Counted from the stretch's first letter, positions 51,427 to 60,674 are shown. The stretch is DNA of 64,000 nt from Sphingobium sp. (GCA_022652485.1 JALCRK010000013.1:1-64000); one strand, 5' to 3'. Program-made: numbers and translations. Notes: a model not told the origin generated them from the sequence alone.

Positions 51427-52661
51427 TCTATCTGTTCATCCACCAGAATTTTCCGGGGCAGTACAAACATCTCATCCGGCATCTGGCCGACGACCCCGCC
51501 AATACCGTCTATTTCATCTCCCAGCCCAACGCCAACTGGATGCAGGGGATCGTCAAGCTCGTCTATTATCCCGACCTCGCCTCGCCACTGCAATGCCACC
51601 CCTATACCGTGGATTTCGAGCTGGCCATCCGTCATGGCACCGCCGTCGCCAGCGCGCTGCGGATGCTGAGGGATCAGGGCGTCATCCCCGATGTCATCGT
51701 CGGCCACAGCGGGTGGGGCGAGACGCTGTTCGTCAAGGATGTCTATCCCGAAGTGCCCCTTCTCGCCTATTTCGAATTCTTCTATCGGCACGAGGGCGTC
51801 GATGTTGATTTCGATCCCGAATTTCCGCCCTCCCCCGATGACAGCGCGCGCCTGCGCGTGCGCAACGCGGTCAACCTGCTGAGCTTTCAATCGGCCGACT
51901 GGGGCAACGCGCCGACCCGGTGGCAGCAAAGCCTGTATCCCGAGGAAATGCGGGCGCGCATCAGCGTGATCCACGAGGGGATCGATACGGACGCGATCCG
52001 GCCCGACCCGGACGCATGGTTGCAGCTGGACCGCGACAATCTCGTCCTTACCCGCAACGACGAGATAATTACCTATGTCGCGCGCAATCTGGAGCCCTAT
52101 CGCGGCTTTCATGTGTTCATGCGCGCCCTGCCCGAAATCCAGCGCCGCCGCCCGGATGCGCATGTCCTGATCGTGGGCGGGGATGAGGTGAGCTATGGCA
52201 GCCCGTTGCGGTCTGGCCTGACCTACCGGCAGCATATGCTGGCCGAGCTGGAAGGGAAAGTGAACCTCGACCGCGTACACTTTCTTGGCCAGCTGCCGTA
52301 CGAGAATTATGTCAGCCTGCTCCAGATATCATCCGCGCACGTATATTTGACCTATCCCTTCGTCTTGTCCTGGTCTTTTCTGGAGGCGATGGCGGCGGGA
52401 TGCGTGGTGATCGGATCCAGAACGCCGCCCGTCGAGGAAGTTATTGAGGATGGCGTCAACGGATTTCTGGTCGATTTCTTTTCTACCGACGAACTCGTCG
52501 ATAAAATTGAAACTATTCTTGACGATAAGGCGCTGTCCGAACAAATACGGGACCAGGGGCGGCAGACCGTTATAAAGAAATATGATCTTCATACCCGAAT
52601 GCTGAAACGATGGCATCGGCTTCTGGATGGCTTGGCCGCGGCCCCGGAGTCAGCTTCGTGA
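51423..52661 (+). CDS. Glycosyltransferase family 4
   Basis: LFIHQNFPGQYKHLIRHLA; RNLEPYRGFHVFMRALPEIQRRRPDAHVLIVGGDEVSYG; ATGA overlap with the methyltransferase. Confidence 0.92.
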   Translation: MIYLFIHQNFPGQYKHLIRHLADDPANTVYFISQPNANWMQGIVKLVYYPDLASPLQCHPYTVDFELAIRHGTAVASALRMLRDQGVIPDVIVGHSGWGETLFVKDVYPEVPLLAYFEFFYRHEGVDVDFDPEFPPSPDDSARLRVRNAVNLLSFQSADWGNAPTRWQQSLYPEEMRARISVIHEGIDTDAIRPDPDAWLQLDRDNLVLTRNDEIITYVARNLEPYRGFHVFMRALPEIQRRRPDAHVLIVGGDEVSYGSPLRSGLTYRQHMLAELEGKVNLDRVHFLGQLPYENYVSLLQISSAHVYLTYPFVLSWSFLEAMAAGCVVIGSRTPPVEEVIEDGVNGFLVDFFSTDELVDKIETILDDKALSEQIRDQGRQTVIKKYDLHTRMLKRWHRLLDGLAAAPESAS

Positions 52662-52712
52662 TGATGAACGCAACCCGCACGAATTCACGATTCTACAACA
52701 GGCGAGATGATC

Positions 52713-53123
52713 ATGGATAAATTGCCCAGTTACTCCTTCCTCCTCAACGAACGTATGGTCATCCCTTCGGAAAACACCTCCTATTTCGCCGTGGACGAGC
52801 ATCTCTTCTATTTCCTGATGAAGGATTATGTTTCCCGCATCCATGTCGATGAAAAATGGTATGTTCGCTCGAACCCCGATATCGCGGAAGCCATCCGGAA
52901 CGGTATGACCGCCAAGGACCATTATTGCCGGTTCGGCTATTTCGAGCACCGGATGCCTTACGCGATCGAGGTGCAGGAGGAATGGTATCTGGATGCCTAT
53001 CCGGACATCCGCGACGCGGTGGAACAGAATATCTTCATATCCGGCCAAAGCCATTTCGACATCATAGGCTATCGCGAAGGGCGAGTGCCTTCCCCCGGCT
53101 TCAGCCTTCAGACCAGCGCATAG
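52713..53123 (+). CDS. Small protein with two NPD(I/V)...HY..xG..E.R repeats, unknown function
   Basis: DEKWYVRSNPDIAEAIRNGMTAKDHYCRFGYFEHR and QEEWYLDAYPDIRDAVEQNIFISGQSHFDIIGYREGR. Confidence 0.7.
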   Translation: MDKLPSYSFLLNERMVIPSENTSYFAVDEHLFYFLMKDYVSRIHVDEKWYVRSNPDIAEAIRNGMTAKDHYCRFGYFEHRMPYAIEVQEEWYLDAYPDIRDAVEQNIFISGQSHFDIIGYREGRVPSPGFSLQTSA

Positions 53124-53225
53124 AGCGATTTCCAGTCAAATGACGCCATTTGACGATTCAGAAATCGCGGTAAAACAAAATCTTAGAGATATCGATCTGC
53201 TCCAATCAGATCGGAAACCGCTCTA
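53121..53225. repeat. Family A-type two-hairpin element, diverged copy A4 (105 bp)
   Basis: TAGAGCGATTTCC...GAAATCGC hairpin then TTAGAGATATCGATCTG...CAGATCGGAAACCGCTCTA hairpin; same length and architecture as A1/A2. Confidence 0.75.
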
Positions 53226-53311
53226 ACATTTTGGGAAGTGTGGGCGTTCGGGTTCGAATAATACTGTAATTTACTTGCGAAATACCGTATCGAATATTGC
53301 TGGGGGTCTTC

Positions 53312-54925
53312 ATGGAACATGACAATGCCAGTCCGGACAGGCGTACCGCACGCCAGGCGTCACGGTCGTTCGACGAGCGCGCCTATCTGCTCGCCAATCC
53401 CGATGTTGCCGCCGCAATCGTACGGGGCGAGGTGGCATCGGGGCAGGATCATTATTTCCGCTATGGCGCAGCCGAGGCGAGAGACCCTTTCAACCCCGAT
53501 CTCGATCCGGCAGGACAGGTCATTCTCACCACGACCGCCTTCGCCGCAGATGCCGCGCACCTGACCCATTTCCTCGAAACCATAATCATTTCGCGCAGCG
53601 GCGGCATTTTCATCGTCGGGTGGATCGACGATTCCAGCTCCGCGCTGGAGCGGGTTCGGCTCACGGCGCCCGGCTGGCGCCTGTCGATCGACGAAAGCTC
53701 CATCGCCCGCGTGAGACGCGCGGATGTGGAAGACGCGCTGGGGAAGCCCATCGCCCATTCCTTCGGCTATTTCGGTTTCCATTTCGCCGGGCGCGAGCTG
53801 GGCCGGACCGGCGAATTGCAGGTGGAGTTTTTCACCGCTTCGGGCGCGAGGGCGGAATGCACCTGCCAGGTGCGGATGGTGGAAGACACCGAGCTTCGCG
53901 ACATCGTGTTGCAATATCTGGCCGAGGCGCATCATTTCGGCAACCAGCAAATCAAGGCGATCGCCTGCGTCGACCGGATGATCGGCGGGCAGCTGGTCAA
54001 TCTCAACACCCACATCACCCGCAATATCGTCGCCGCGCCCTATGTCGAATGGTTCGGCAATCCCGCCGCCCGGCCGAAGGGATCGATCATCGTCTGCCTG
54101 TATGGCCGGGCCGAATATCTGTTTCTCCAGAACGCCCTGCACTCCGGCGGCGCGGGCATAGAGGATTATGAATTCATCTTCGTATCGAACAGCCCCGAGC
54201 TTTCCGAGCGCCTGCTGAACGACGCGCGGGCATCCTCGTTGCTATACGGCGTGAACCAGGGCGTGGTGATCCTTCCCGGCAATGCGGGCTTTGGCGCCGC
54301 CAACAACGCAGCGGTGCGCGCAAGCCGCAGCGACCGGGTGGTCATCATGAACCCCGACGTATTCCCGCGCGAGGCGGGCTGGGCTGCGAAGCACAGCGCC
54401 CTCCTCTCCGCGAGACCCGCCAGCGAGACACGGATTTTCGGCGTTCCGCTATATTATGACGATGGTTCGCTGATGCATGGCGGCATGTACTTCGAGATCG
54501 ACCACGGCCTGTCGATCGAAGGCTTCAGTATGCAGCAATCGCAGCTGATCCGCGTGGAGCATTATGGCAAGGGCGCGCCCGGGGAGGGCTCCGAATTCGC
54601 CCGGCCGCGCCCGGTTCCCGCGGTGACGGGCGCGTTCATCTCGGCCGAGCGCCAATGGTACGAGACTCTCGGCGGCTTCACCGAGGATTATATCTTCGGC
54701 CATTATGAGGATGCCGACCTGTGCCTCAAAAGCATGGAGCGCGGCGTCGCGCCCTGGCTGCAGGATCTGCATCTGTGGCATCTGGAGGGCAAGGGCTCGA
54801 CACGGCGGCCGGTCCATGAGGGCGGATCGCTCGTCAATCGCTGGCTGTTCTCGACCCGATGGGGCGGCATGGTGAGAGACGGTCTTCTCGGCCCGCACCC
54901 GACCCACGATCTGCTGAAGATTTGA
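53312..54925 (+). CDS. GT2-like glycosyltransferase with N-terminal NPDV/HY repeat and beta-sandwich domain
   Basis: FDERAYLLANPDVAAAIVRGEVASGQDHYFRYGAAEARDPF; SIIVCLYGRAEYLFLQNAL...GNAGFGAANNAAVRASRSDRVVIMNPDVFP. Confidence 0.85.
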   Translation: MEHDNASPDRRTARQASRSFDERAYLLANPDVAAAIVRGEVASGQDHYFRYGAAEARDPFNPDLDPAGQVILTTTAFAADAAHLTHFLETIIISRSGGIFIVGWIDDSSSALERVRLTAPGWRLSIDESSIARVRRADVEDALGKPIAHSFGYFGFHFAGRELGRTGELQVEFFTASGARAECTCQVRMVEDTELRDIVLQYLAEAHHFGNQQIKAIACVDRMIGGQLVNLNTHITRNIVAAPYVEWFGNPAARPKGSIIVCLYGRAEYLFLQNALHSGGAGIEDYEFIFVSNSPELSERLLNDARASSLLYGVNQGVVILPGNAGFGAANNAAVRASRSDRVVIMNPDVFPREAGWAAKHSALLSARPASETRIFGVPLYYDDGSLMHGGMYFEIDHGLSIEGFSMQQSQLIRVEHYGKGAPGEGSEFARPRPVPAVTGAFISAERQWYETLGGFTEDYIFGHYEDADLCLKSMERGVAPWLQDLHLWHLEGKGSTRRPVHEGGSLVNRWLFSTRWGGMVRDGLLGPHPTHDLLKI

Positions 54926-54959
54926 CCGTGCCATGCCCCAAGGTAGGAAAAGCGCGCCG

Positions 54960-56258
54960 ATGAAGATCCTGATGCTGAGCCTGTTTCATCCGGAGCTGGT
55001 GCGCGGCGGCGCCCAGCAGATATGCTACGAGCTTTTCGAGGGACTGAAGGGCGTCGAGGGTGTCGAGCCCATTCTTCTCTCGGCTGTCGATCCCAGCTTC
55101 AAGGCCTTGTACAAGGCCGGAGCGCGCATTACCGGCTTCGACGGCCGGCCGGGAGAATATATCTTCCTCGCGCGGGACTATGATTATTGGTGGCATCGCA
55201 GCGCCAGCCATTTTCTGGTCGAAGCCTATGTCGAATTTCTCGAAACCATGCAGCCGGACGTGGTGCATTTTCACCATTTCCTGCTCTACGGCATCGATTT
55301 CGTAACGCTGACGCGGCGCACGCTGCCGAACGCGCGCATCATTTTCACGCTGCATGAATTCCTGACCATATGCGCCGCGGACGGGCAGATGGTGCGGCGC
55401 TCGGACAAATCCCTGTGCAGCCGCCCCTCGTCCGTTCGCTGTCACCAGTGCTTCCCGGAGCGCGGGCCGGAGGAGTTCTTCACCCGGGAGCTGTGGATGA
55501 AACGCCATCTCGCCGAGGTGGACATGTTCACCACCCCGACCCGCTTCATGCTGCGCCATTTTGAACAATGGGGCATTCCTCCGGCCAAGCTCACCTATGT
55601 CACCAATGGTCAGCCCGACTACAGCAAGGGCGAAACCCAGATCGAGCAACGCGAAAAGCGCAACCGCTTCGGCTTTTTCGGGCAGATGGTCGACAACAAG
55701 GGCGTCTGGGTGATCCTGCAGGCGGTCGCGCTGCTCCGCGCCGAGGGATTCACGGATTTCGTCGTGGAGCTGAACGGCGAGAACCTCAAATATGCGTCGC
55801 CCGAGCGGCGGGCCGAGATCGAGGGATTTCTCGAAAGTGAGCAGGAGCTTCCCTCCCATGAGCGGATTGTTCAGCTCAATGGCGGCTATCAGGTCGATCA
55901 GCTTTCGTACCGGATGGCGCGCGTCGACTGGTGCATCGTGGCGTCCGTCTGGTGGGAGGCGTTCGCGCTGGTGATTTCGGAAGCCTGGATGTTCAAACGG
56001 CCGGTGATCTGCTCCAACATCGGGGCAATGGCCGAACGCGTGGTGCACGAGCAAAACGGCCTGAACTTCGCGGTCGCGGACCCGCGCTCTCTTGCGGACA
56101 CCATCAAGCGCGCCTGCACCGAGCCGGGCTTGTGGGACAGGATCGTCGCCCAGATCACGCCGCCACCCGCGCGCGATGACATGGTGAACGGCTTCCTGGA
56201 TCTGTACCGCAGTGCCGCCATAACACAAAAAGAAGGAATGATGGGGGATGCCGCTTAA
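54960..56258 (+). CDS. Glycosyltransferase family 4
   Basis: KILMLSLFHPELVRGGAQQICYELFEGLK; RFGFFGQMVDNKGVWVILQAVALL; SVWWEAFALVISEAWMFKRPVICSNIGAMAE. Confidence 0.92.
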   Translation: MKILMLSLFHPELVRGGAQQICYELFEGLKGVEGVEPILLSAVDPSFKALYKAGARITGFDGRPGEYIFLARDYDYWWHRSASHFLVEAYVEFLETMQPDVVHFHHFLLYGIDFVTLTRRTLPNARIIFTLHEFLTICAADGQMVRRSDKSLCSRPSSVRCHQCFPERGPEEFFTRELWMKRHLAEVDMFTTPTRFMLRHFEQWGIPPAKLTYVTNGQPDYSKGETQIEQREKRNRFGFFGQMVDNKGVWVILQAVALLRAEGFTDFVVELNGENLKYASPERRAEIEGFLESEQELPSHERIVQLNGGYQVDQLSYRMARVDWCIVASVWWEAFALVISEAWMFKRPVICSNIGAMAERVVHEQNGLNFAVADPRSLADTIKRACTEPGLWDRIVAQITPPPARDDMVNGFLDLYRSAAITQKEGMMGDAA

Positions 56259-57330
56259 AGGGAAGATCGAGATATTCAACCACAGGAGCGTTTCCGGCTG
56301 GATCGCCTGCTATGGCACTCTGACAGAACCGCTCCTTGTCGAGATCGTCATCGACGGCGAGGTGATCGGGCAGGCTGAGACCTCGGGATACCGGGAAGAT
56401 GTTGCCCAGATGAACTTCGGCGACGGGCACTGCAGTTTCTCCATCGTTTTTCCCGAGGCTCTTACCGCGGATCAGTATAACCGGGCGAAATTGCGGATAT
56501 CGGGGAGCGATCTCTGCATCGAGCTGCCCCGTCCCATTCCGGAACCGGATTCGCATGGTCAGGATGCGGACTTGGGGCCATGCTCGCCAGTGTTTATCGT
56601 CGGATCACCGCGGTCGGGCACCAGCATCCTGGTGCAAAGCCTCGCGAGTGCGGGCTATAACGGGTTCTCCGAAGGGAATATCCTGGGACTCTCCAAGTCC
56701 ATTCAGGATTGCATAGACAGCTATTTCATCGCGAACGACCATAGCGAAGCTTCCACCCTGATCGGCAACATATCCCGCGAGGAACTGCAGGACCGCTTTT
56801 TCGAGACGATGAAGGGTCAGCTGGAAATGCTCAATCCGGTCAAACCCTGGTTCGACAAGACAGGCAATCCGGAGACTATATGGATCCTGAAGAGGATCAT
56901 GAAGGCATGGCCGACATCCAGGATCATTTTCGCGAAGCGCCGGGGCATAGAGAATATTATGTCGCGGATGCAGAAATTCCCCGAGCGCGATTTCCAGTAT
57001 CATTGTGAGGACTGGGCACGCAACATGAAGGCATGGCGCGATGTTCGCGACAGCCTCGACCCGGAGCGGATACTCGAGGTCGATCAATATGACATCGCTC
57101 AGGATCCCGTGGCGGTCAGCGAAAATATCGGCGCATTGCTGAATCTCGACCAGGACCAGATACACAATGTCCGCCACACGTTCGGCACCGACAGGCCGCA
57201 ACAATCGAGCGAGGGGTCGTTTCGGAAAAGGATGCGTTTCGCTGATACGGGATGGAGCGAGGAAGAGCGGTCTCTCTTTGTGCAGGAATGCGGCGTGGAA
57301 ATGCAGGCGTTCGGGTACGAGATGGATTGA
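56248..57330 (+). CDS. Sulfotransferase with N-terminal beta-sandwich domain
   Basis: PAPS P-loop-like VFIVGSPRSGTSILVQSLASAGYNGFSEGN; N-terminal SGWIACYGTLTEPLLVEIVIDGEVIG. Confidence 0.85.
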   Translation: MPLKGKIEIFNHRSVSGWIACYGTLTEPLLVEIVIDGEVIGQAETSGYREDVAQMNFGDGHCSFSIVFPEALTADQYNRAKLRISGSDLCIELPRPIPEPDSHGQDADLGPCSPVFIVGSPRSGTSILVQSLASAGYNGFSEGNILGLSKSIQDCIDSYFIANDHSEASTLIGNISREELQDRFFETMKGQLEMLNPVKPWFDKTGNPETIWILKRIMKAWPTSRIIFAKRRGIENIMSRMQKFPERDFQYHCEDWARNMKAWRDVRDSLDPERILEVDQYDIAQDPVAVSENIGALLNLDQDQIHNVRHTFGTDRPQQSSEGSFRKRMRFADTGWSEEERSLFVQECGVEMQAFGYEMD

Positions 57331-57337
57331 CCGGCAT

Positions 57338-57442
57338 TAGAGCACCGTGCCAAAAAGTGGGAACCGATTTTTGACAATAAACGATGCGATAACAAATAGA
57401 TAGAGCGCGATCTCTGCGTCCGATTAAACGCAGCGCGCTCTA
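57338..57442. repeat. Family A two-hairpin dispersed element, copy A2 (105 bp)
   Basis: TAGAGCACCGTGCCAAAAAGTGGGAACCG...ACGCAGCGCGCTCTA. Confidence 0.88.
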
Positions 57443-58462
57443 GCTGGCCACGCCGGGGCGGGCGGCTGGGTTCCCCAGCGACACCACATAGGGGGCCGAG
57501 GCGTTCGCGGTCTGAAACGCGGATTTGCTCTCCCACCCCCGCCAGTTCATGGCCACAAGCGACTGGATCACGGCGCCGCCCAAAGTCGTCCCCGGCCCCA
57601 GCACGATCACGCAATCCGGCGCATATTCCCGCACACCGACCGCGATGGCGCGGGTGAAATCGTAGGTCCGCACGACCTGATGCCCCAGCGTATAGTCCCA
57701 CAGGGCGGCGGGGTCGGTGGAAAAGGGCTTCCACACATGGCCGCGCCCGTCGATCATGGGAATGGCGGGCGCCCGGAACCGGCTGGCGGGAATGCTTGCC
57801 CGCGCCGCCGCCGAAACGGGCGCGAGCAATGGCGTATGAAACGCGGCGTGATGGCGCAGGCGCAGCGGAAAACTGCCTGGCCCGGCGGGAGCGCGCTCCA
57901 GAAACAGATCAAGCGCGCGCTCGGCGCCCGCGAACACGATCATGCCCCCCAGTTCGATCGAGACATGCAGATCCGGGATATCGCCCGCCAGCGCGAGCAG
58001 CGCCTCGCGCCGCCCCGCTATCGGTCGCCACTCCTCGTCGAGCGTCATGTGGATCAGCTGCCCGCCCACCCCGTCGCGGTGCATACGCCCACCCATTTCG
58101 TTGACGAGATCGAACGCGTGTTCCGGGCCCAGCGCGCCGCCGCAGGCGAGCGCGGTGTACCAGCCCATCGAGTTTCCGGTCACGGCGACAACCTCGATCG
58201 CATCGCGATCCAGCGCCAGAAAATCCGCATAGGAGCAGGTGAAAATCAGCGGCGAGGCATTGTCGCCCCGGGCGTGGAGGGCGGCCGAATAGCTCTCCGC
58301 CGCATCGAGCACCGTGACGGGGGTCTCTCCCGCAGCCGCGCGCCGGGCGTCGGCCATCGCCAGCAGCGCGCCCCGTGGCGCGTGATAGCGCCGGAGATAA
58401 CCCAGCTCGCCGCTGTTGTAGGTGCCGCGCCCGGGGCACACGACCAGCGCCTTTCTAGCCAC
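57440..58462 (-). CDS. Freestanding malonyl-CoA:ACP transacylase-like acyltransferase
   Basis: GXSXG nucleophile elbow GNSMG and catalytic-His region RHHAAFHTPLL; GTG start (VARKALVVCPGRGTY) overlaps the upstream gene. Confidence 0.8.
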   Translation of the reverse strand: MARKALVVCPGRGTYNSGELGYLRRYHAPRGALLAMADARRAAAGETPVTVLDAAESYSAALHARGDNASPLIFTCSYADFLALDRDAIEVVAVTGNSMGWYTALACGGALGPEHAFDLVNEMGGRMHRDGVGGQLIHMTLDEEWRPIAGRREALLALAGDIPDLHVSIELGGMIVFAGAERALDLFLERAPAGPGSFPLRLRHHAAFHTPLLAPVSAAARASIPASRFRAPAIPMIDGRGHVWKPFSTDPAALWDYTLGHQVVRTYDFTRAIAVGVREYAPDCVIVLGPGTTLGGAVIQSLVAMNWRGWESKSAFQTANASAPYVVSLGNPAARPGVAS

Positions 58463-60659
58463 GCACCGCCTCCAGCGCCGCCGCCACAATCGAATCCCTG
58501 CCGGGCAGCGTAAGGGTGGCGGCCCTGCCCAGCGGGATGAAGCTGTCCTCCGCCGCGATGCGGCTCGCCCGGATATGCGGCGCCTGTTCGGCGAACAGCG
58601 CCATCAGCGCCTCGCTCTGCGATCCGGTGACGCGGCATTCGTCCACGATCAGCACGCGACCGCACGGCCCCACGGCAGCGAGCAGCGCATCGGCATCCAC
58701 CGGGGCGAGCCAGCGCAGATCGATCACCCGCGCCGACACGCCATGCGCATCCTCCAGAACCTTATGCGCCTGGCAGGAGAGATAGAAGCCGTTGCCATAG
58801 CTGACGATCGCGAGGTCCGTCCCCGTTCCGCGGCATCCCACCGAACCGAGCGGGATCGGCGAAGCCTCGCCCGGCGCTTCATAGGTGCTGGCCCACAGCA
58901 AGTCGCCCTCCTGGTGAAGATCGCGCGTCATGTAGAGGGCGATGGGCTCGACGAACACCACCACCCGCTGCTCTTCCAGCGCCAGCCGGACGCACTCGCG
59001 CAGCATCGCCACCGCATCGCGTCCGTTCGACGGGCAGGCAAGGACAACCCCCGGAATATCCCGGAAGATTGCAAGGCTGTTGTCGTTGTGGAAATGCCCG
59101 CCAAAGCCCTTCTGATAACCAAGCCCGGCAACGCGGACGATCATGGGGTTGGTATATTGCCCGTTGGAAAAGAAGCTGAGCGTCGCCGCCTCGCCGCGCA
59201 GCTGGTCCTCTGCGTTGTGCACATAGGCAAGAAACTGGATTTCGGTGATCGACAGCATTCCGTTGTGCGCGAATCCGATGCCGAGGCCGAGGATGCTCTG
59301 CTCATCGAGCAGAGTGTTGATCACGCGGCCGGAGCCGAAGCGGGCGTGCAGCTTCGCCGTGACATTATACACGCCGCCCTTCGGCCCGACATCCTCGCCC
59401 GCGACGACGATCTGCGGATGGGCCAGCATCAGGTCCGCCAGCGCCCAGCTGAGCAGGCGCGCCATATGCTGCGGCTTGTCCATCTGGGTCTCGTCACCCG
59501 CGAACAGCGCGGCGCGTTCCTCGGTAGCGGGGCGGTTGAGCCTCGGAGATGCGCGGCGCGGCGGGACGATGCTCGCCATGACCTCCGCGGAACTGGTGAG
59601 CTTGGGCCGCTGGATCGCTTCCTCGGCCACGCGCGCGACCGTCTCCTCCGCTTCCTCATACATCGCGAGGATCTCGGATGGGGTCATGATGCCAAGCCCG
59701 GCCAGCAGGGCCGCGCCGTGCAGCAGGGGATCCCTCGCCTCGTGCTGCACGATTTCCTGCTTCGCCATGTAGCTCGCCTGCATATCCGACCCGGCATGAC
59801 CATAGAGCCGCGTCGTCTGCATGTGCAGGAACACGGGGCTGCGGCGCGCACGGGCGTGATCGATCGCCTGCCGCGCCGCCCGATAGCTTTCGAGCAGGTG
59901 GGAGCCGTCGCAGGCGATATATTCGAGCGCGGGCCGATGGGCGAAGGATGCCGCGATCCAGCCCGCTGGAGTGCGCGTGGAAATGCCGATGCCATTGTCC
60001 TCGCACAGGAATACGATCGGCATGGGGCTGCCCTGATAGGCGGCCCAGCTCGCGCAGTTGATCGCGCCCTGCGCGGTGGAATGATTGGCCGACGCATCGC
60101 CGAAGCTGCACAGCACGACGGCGTCTTCCGCGAGAGGGGTTTCGAGCCCCAGCTTACCCGCGATGCCGATGCTGAACGCCGCGCCGACCGCCTTGGGCAG
60201 ATGCGAGGCGATCGTGCTGGTCTGCGGCGGGATGTTGAGCACCTTCGATCCCAGCACCTTGTGCCGCCCGCCCGATATCGGGTCTTCCGCCGACGCGGCG
60301 AAGCTCAGCAGCATGTCCCACACCGGGGTCTGGCCGGGAAGCTGGCGCGCGCGTTCGATCTGGAAGGCGGCATCGCGATAATGCAGGAAGGCGATATCGC
60401 CGACCCGGCTGGCGGTGGCGAGCGCGGCATTGCCCTCGTGCCCGGAACTGCCGATGGTGTAGAAGCCCTCACCCCGGCCCTGCAACTTACGCGCGATGCG
60501 ATCGAGCTGGCGGCTGAGGATCTGCGACTGGAACATGCCGACCAGCTCGGGCGCCGATAGTCCGGCCTGCTCCGGGCTCAGCGCGGTACGGACCGGCGGA
60601 AGGGCGCCCGTCCGCAGCGCGGAGATCAGGGTGTTATGGACAGTCTCGGCGGGGTCCAT
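58455..60659 (-). CDS. Fused E1 alpha-beta 2-oxoacid dehydrogenase (2-oxoisovalerate dehydrogenase-like)
   Basis: 734 aa; alpha-half TPP region GDASANHSTAQGAINCASW...EDNGIGIS, beta-half PQIVVAGEDVGPKGGVYNVT. Confidence 0.88.
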   Translation of the reverse strand: MDPAETVHNTLISALRTGALPPVRTALSPEQAGLSAPELVGMFQSQILSRQLDRIARKLQGRGEGFYTIGSSGHEGNAALATASRVGDIAFLHYRDAAFQIERARQLPGQTPVWDMLLSFAASAEDPISGGRHKVLGSKVLNIPPQTSTIASHLPKAVGAAFSIGIAGKLGLETPLAEDAVVLCSFGDASANHSTAQGAINCASWAAYQGSPMPIVFLCEDNGIGISTRTPAGWIAASFAHRPALEYIACDGSHLLESYRAARQAIDHARARRSPVFLHMQTTRLYGHAGSDMQASYMAKQEIVQHEARDPLLHGAALLAGLGIMTPSEILAMYEEAEETVARVAEEAIQRPKLTSSAEVMASIVPPRRASPRLNRPATEERAALFAGDETQMDKPQHMARLLSWALADLMLAHPQIVVAGEDVGPKGGVYNVTAKLHARFGSGRVINTLLDEQSILGLGIGFAHNGMLSITEIQFLAYVHNAEDQLRGEAATLSFFSNGQYTNPMIVRVAGLGYQKGFGGHFHNDNSLAIFRDIPGVVLACPSNGRDAVAMLRECVRLALEEQRVVVFVEPIALYMTRDLHQEGDLLWASTYEAPGEASPIPLGSVGCRGTGTDLAIVSYGNGFYLSCQAHKVLEDAHGVSARVIDLRWLAPVDADALLAAVGPCGRVLIVDECRVTGSQSEALMALFAEQAPHIRASRIAAEDSFIPLGRAATLTLPGRDSIVAAALEAVRG

Positions 60660-60674
60660 CGCGACGGCTTTGGG

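Noticed and set aside
41288-57330. Classical Wzx/Wzy exopolysaccharide (sphingan-type) locus
   Set aside because: No flippase, polymerase, priming glycosyltransferase, PCP/OPX or nucleotide-sugar genes in the interval.
58422-60560. 712-aa plus-strand ORF opposite the fused E1
   Set aside because: Antisense artefact; no recognisable domain, while the minus strand has clear TPP-enzyme motifs.
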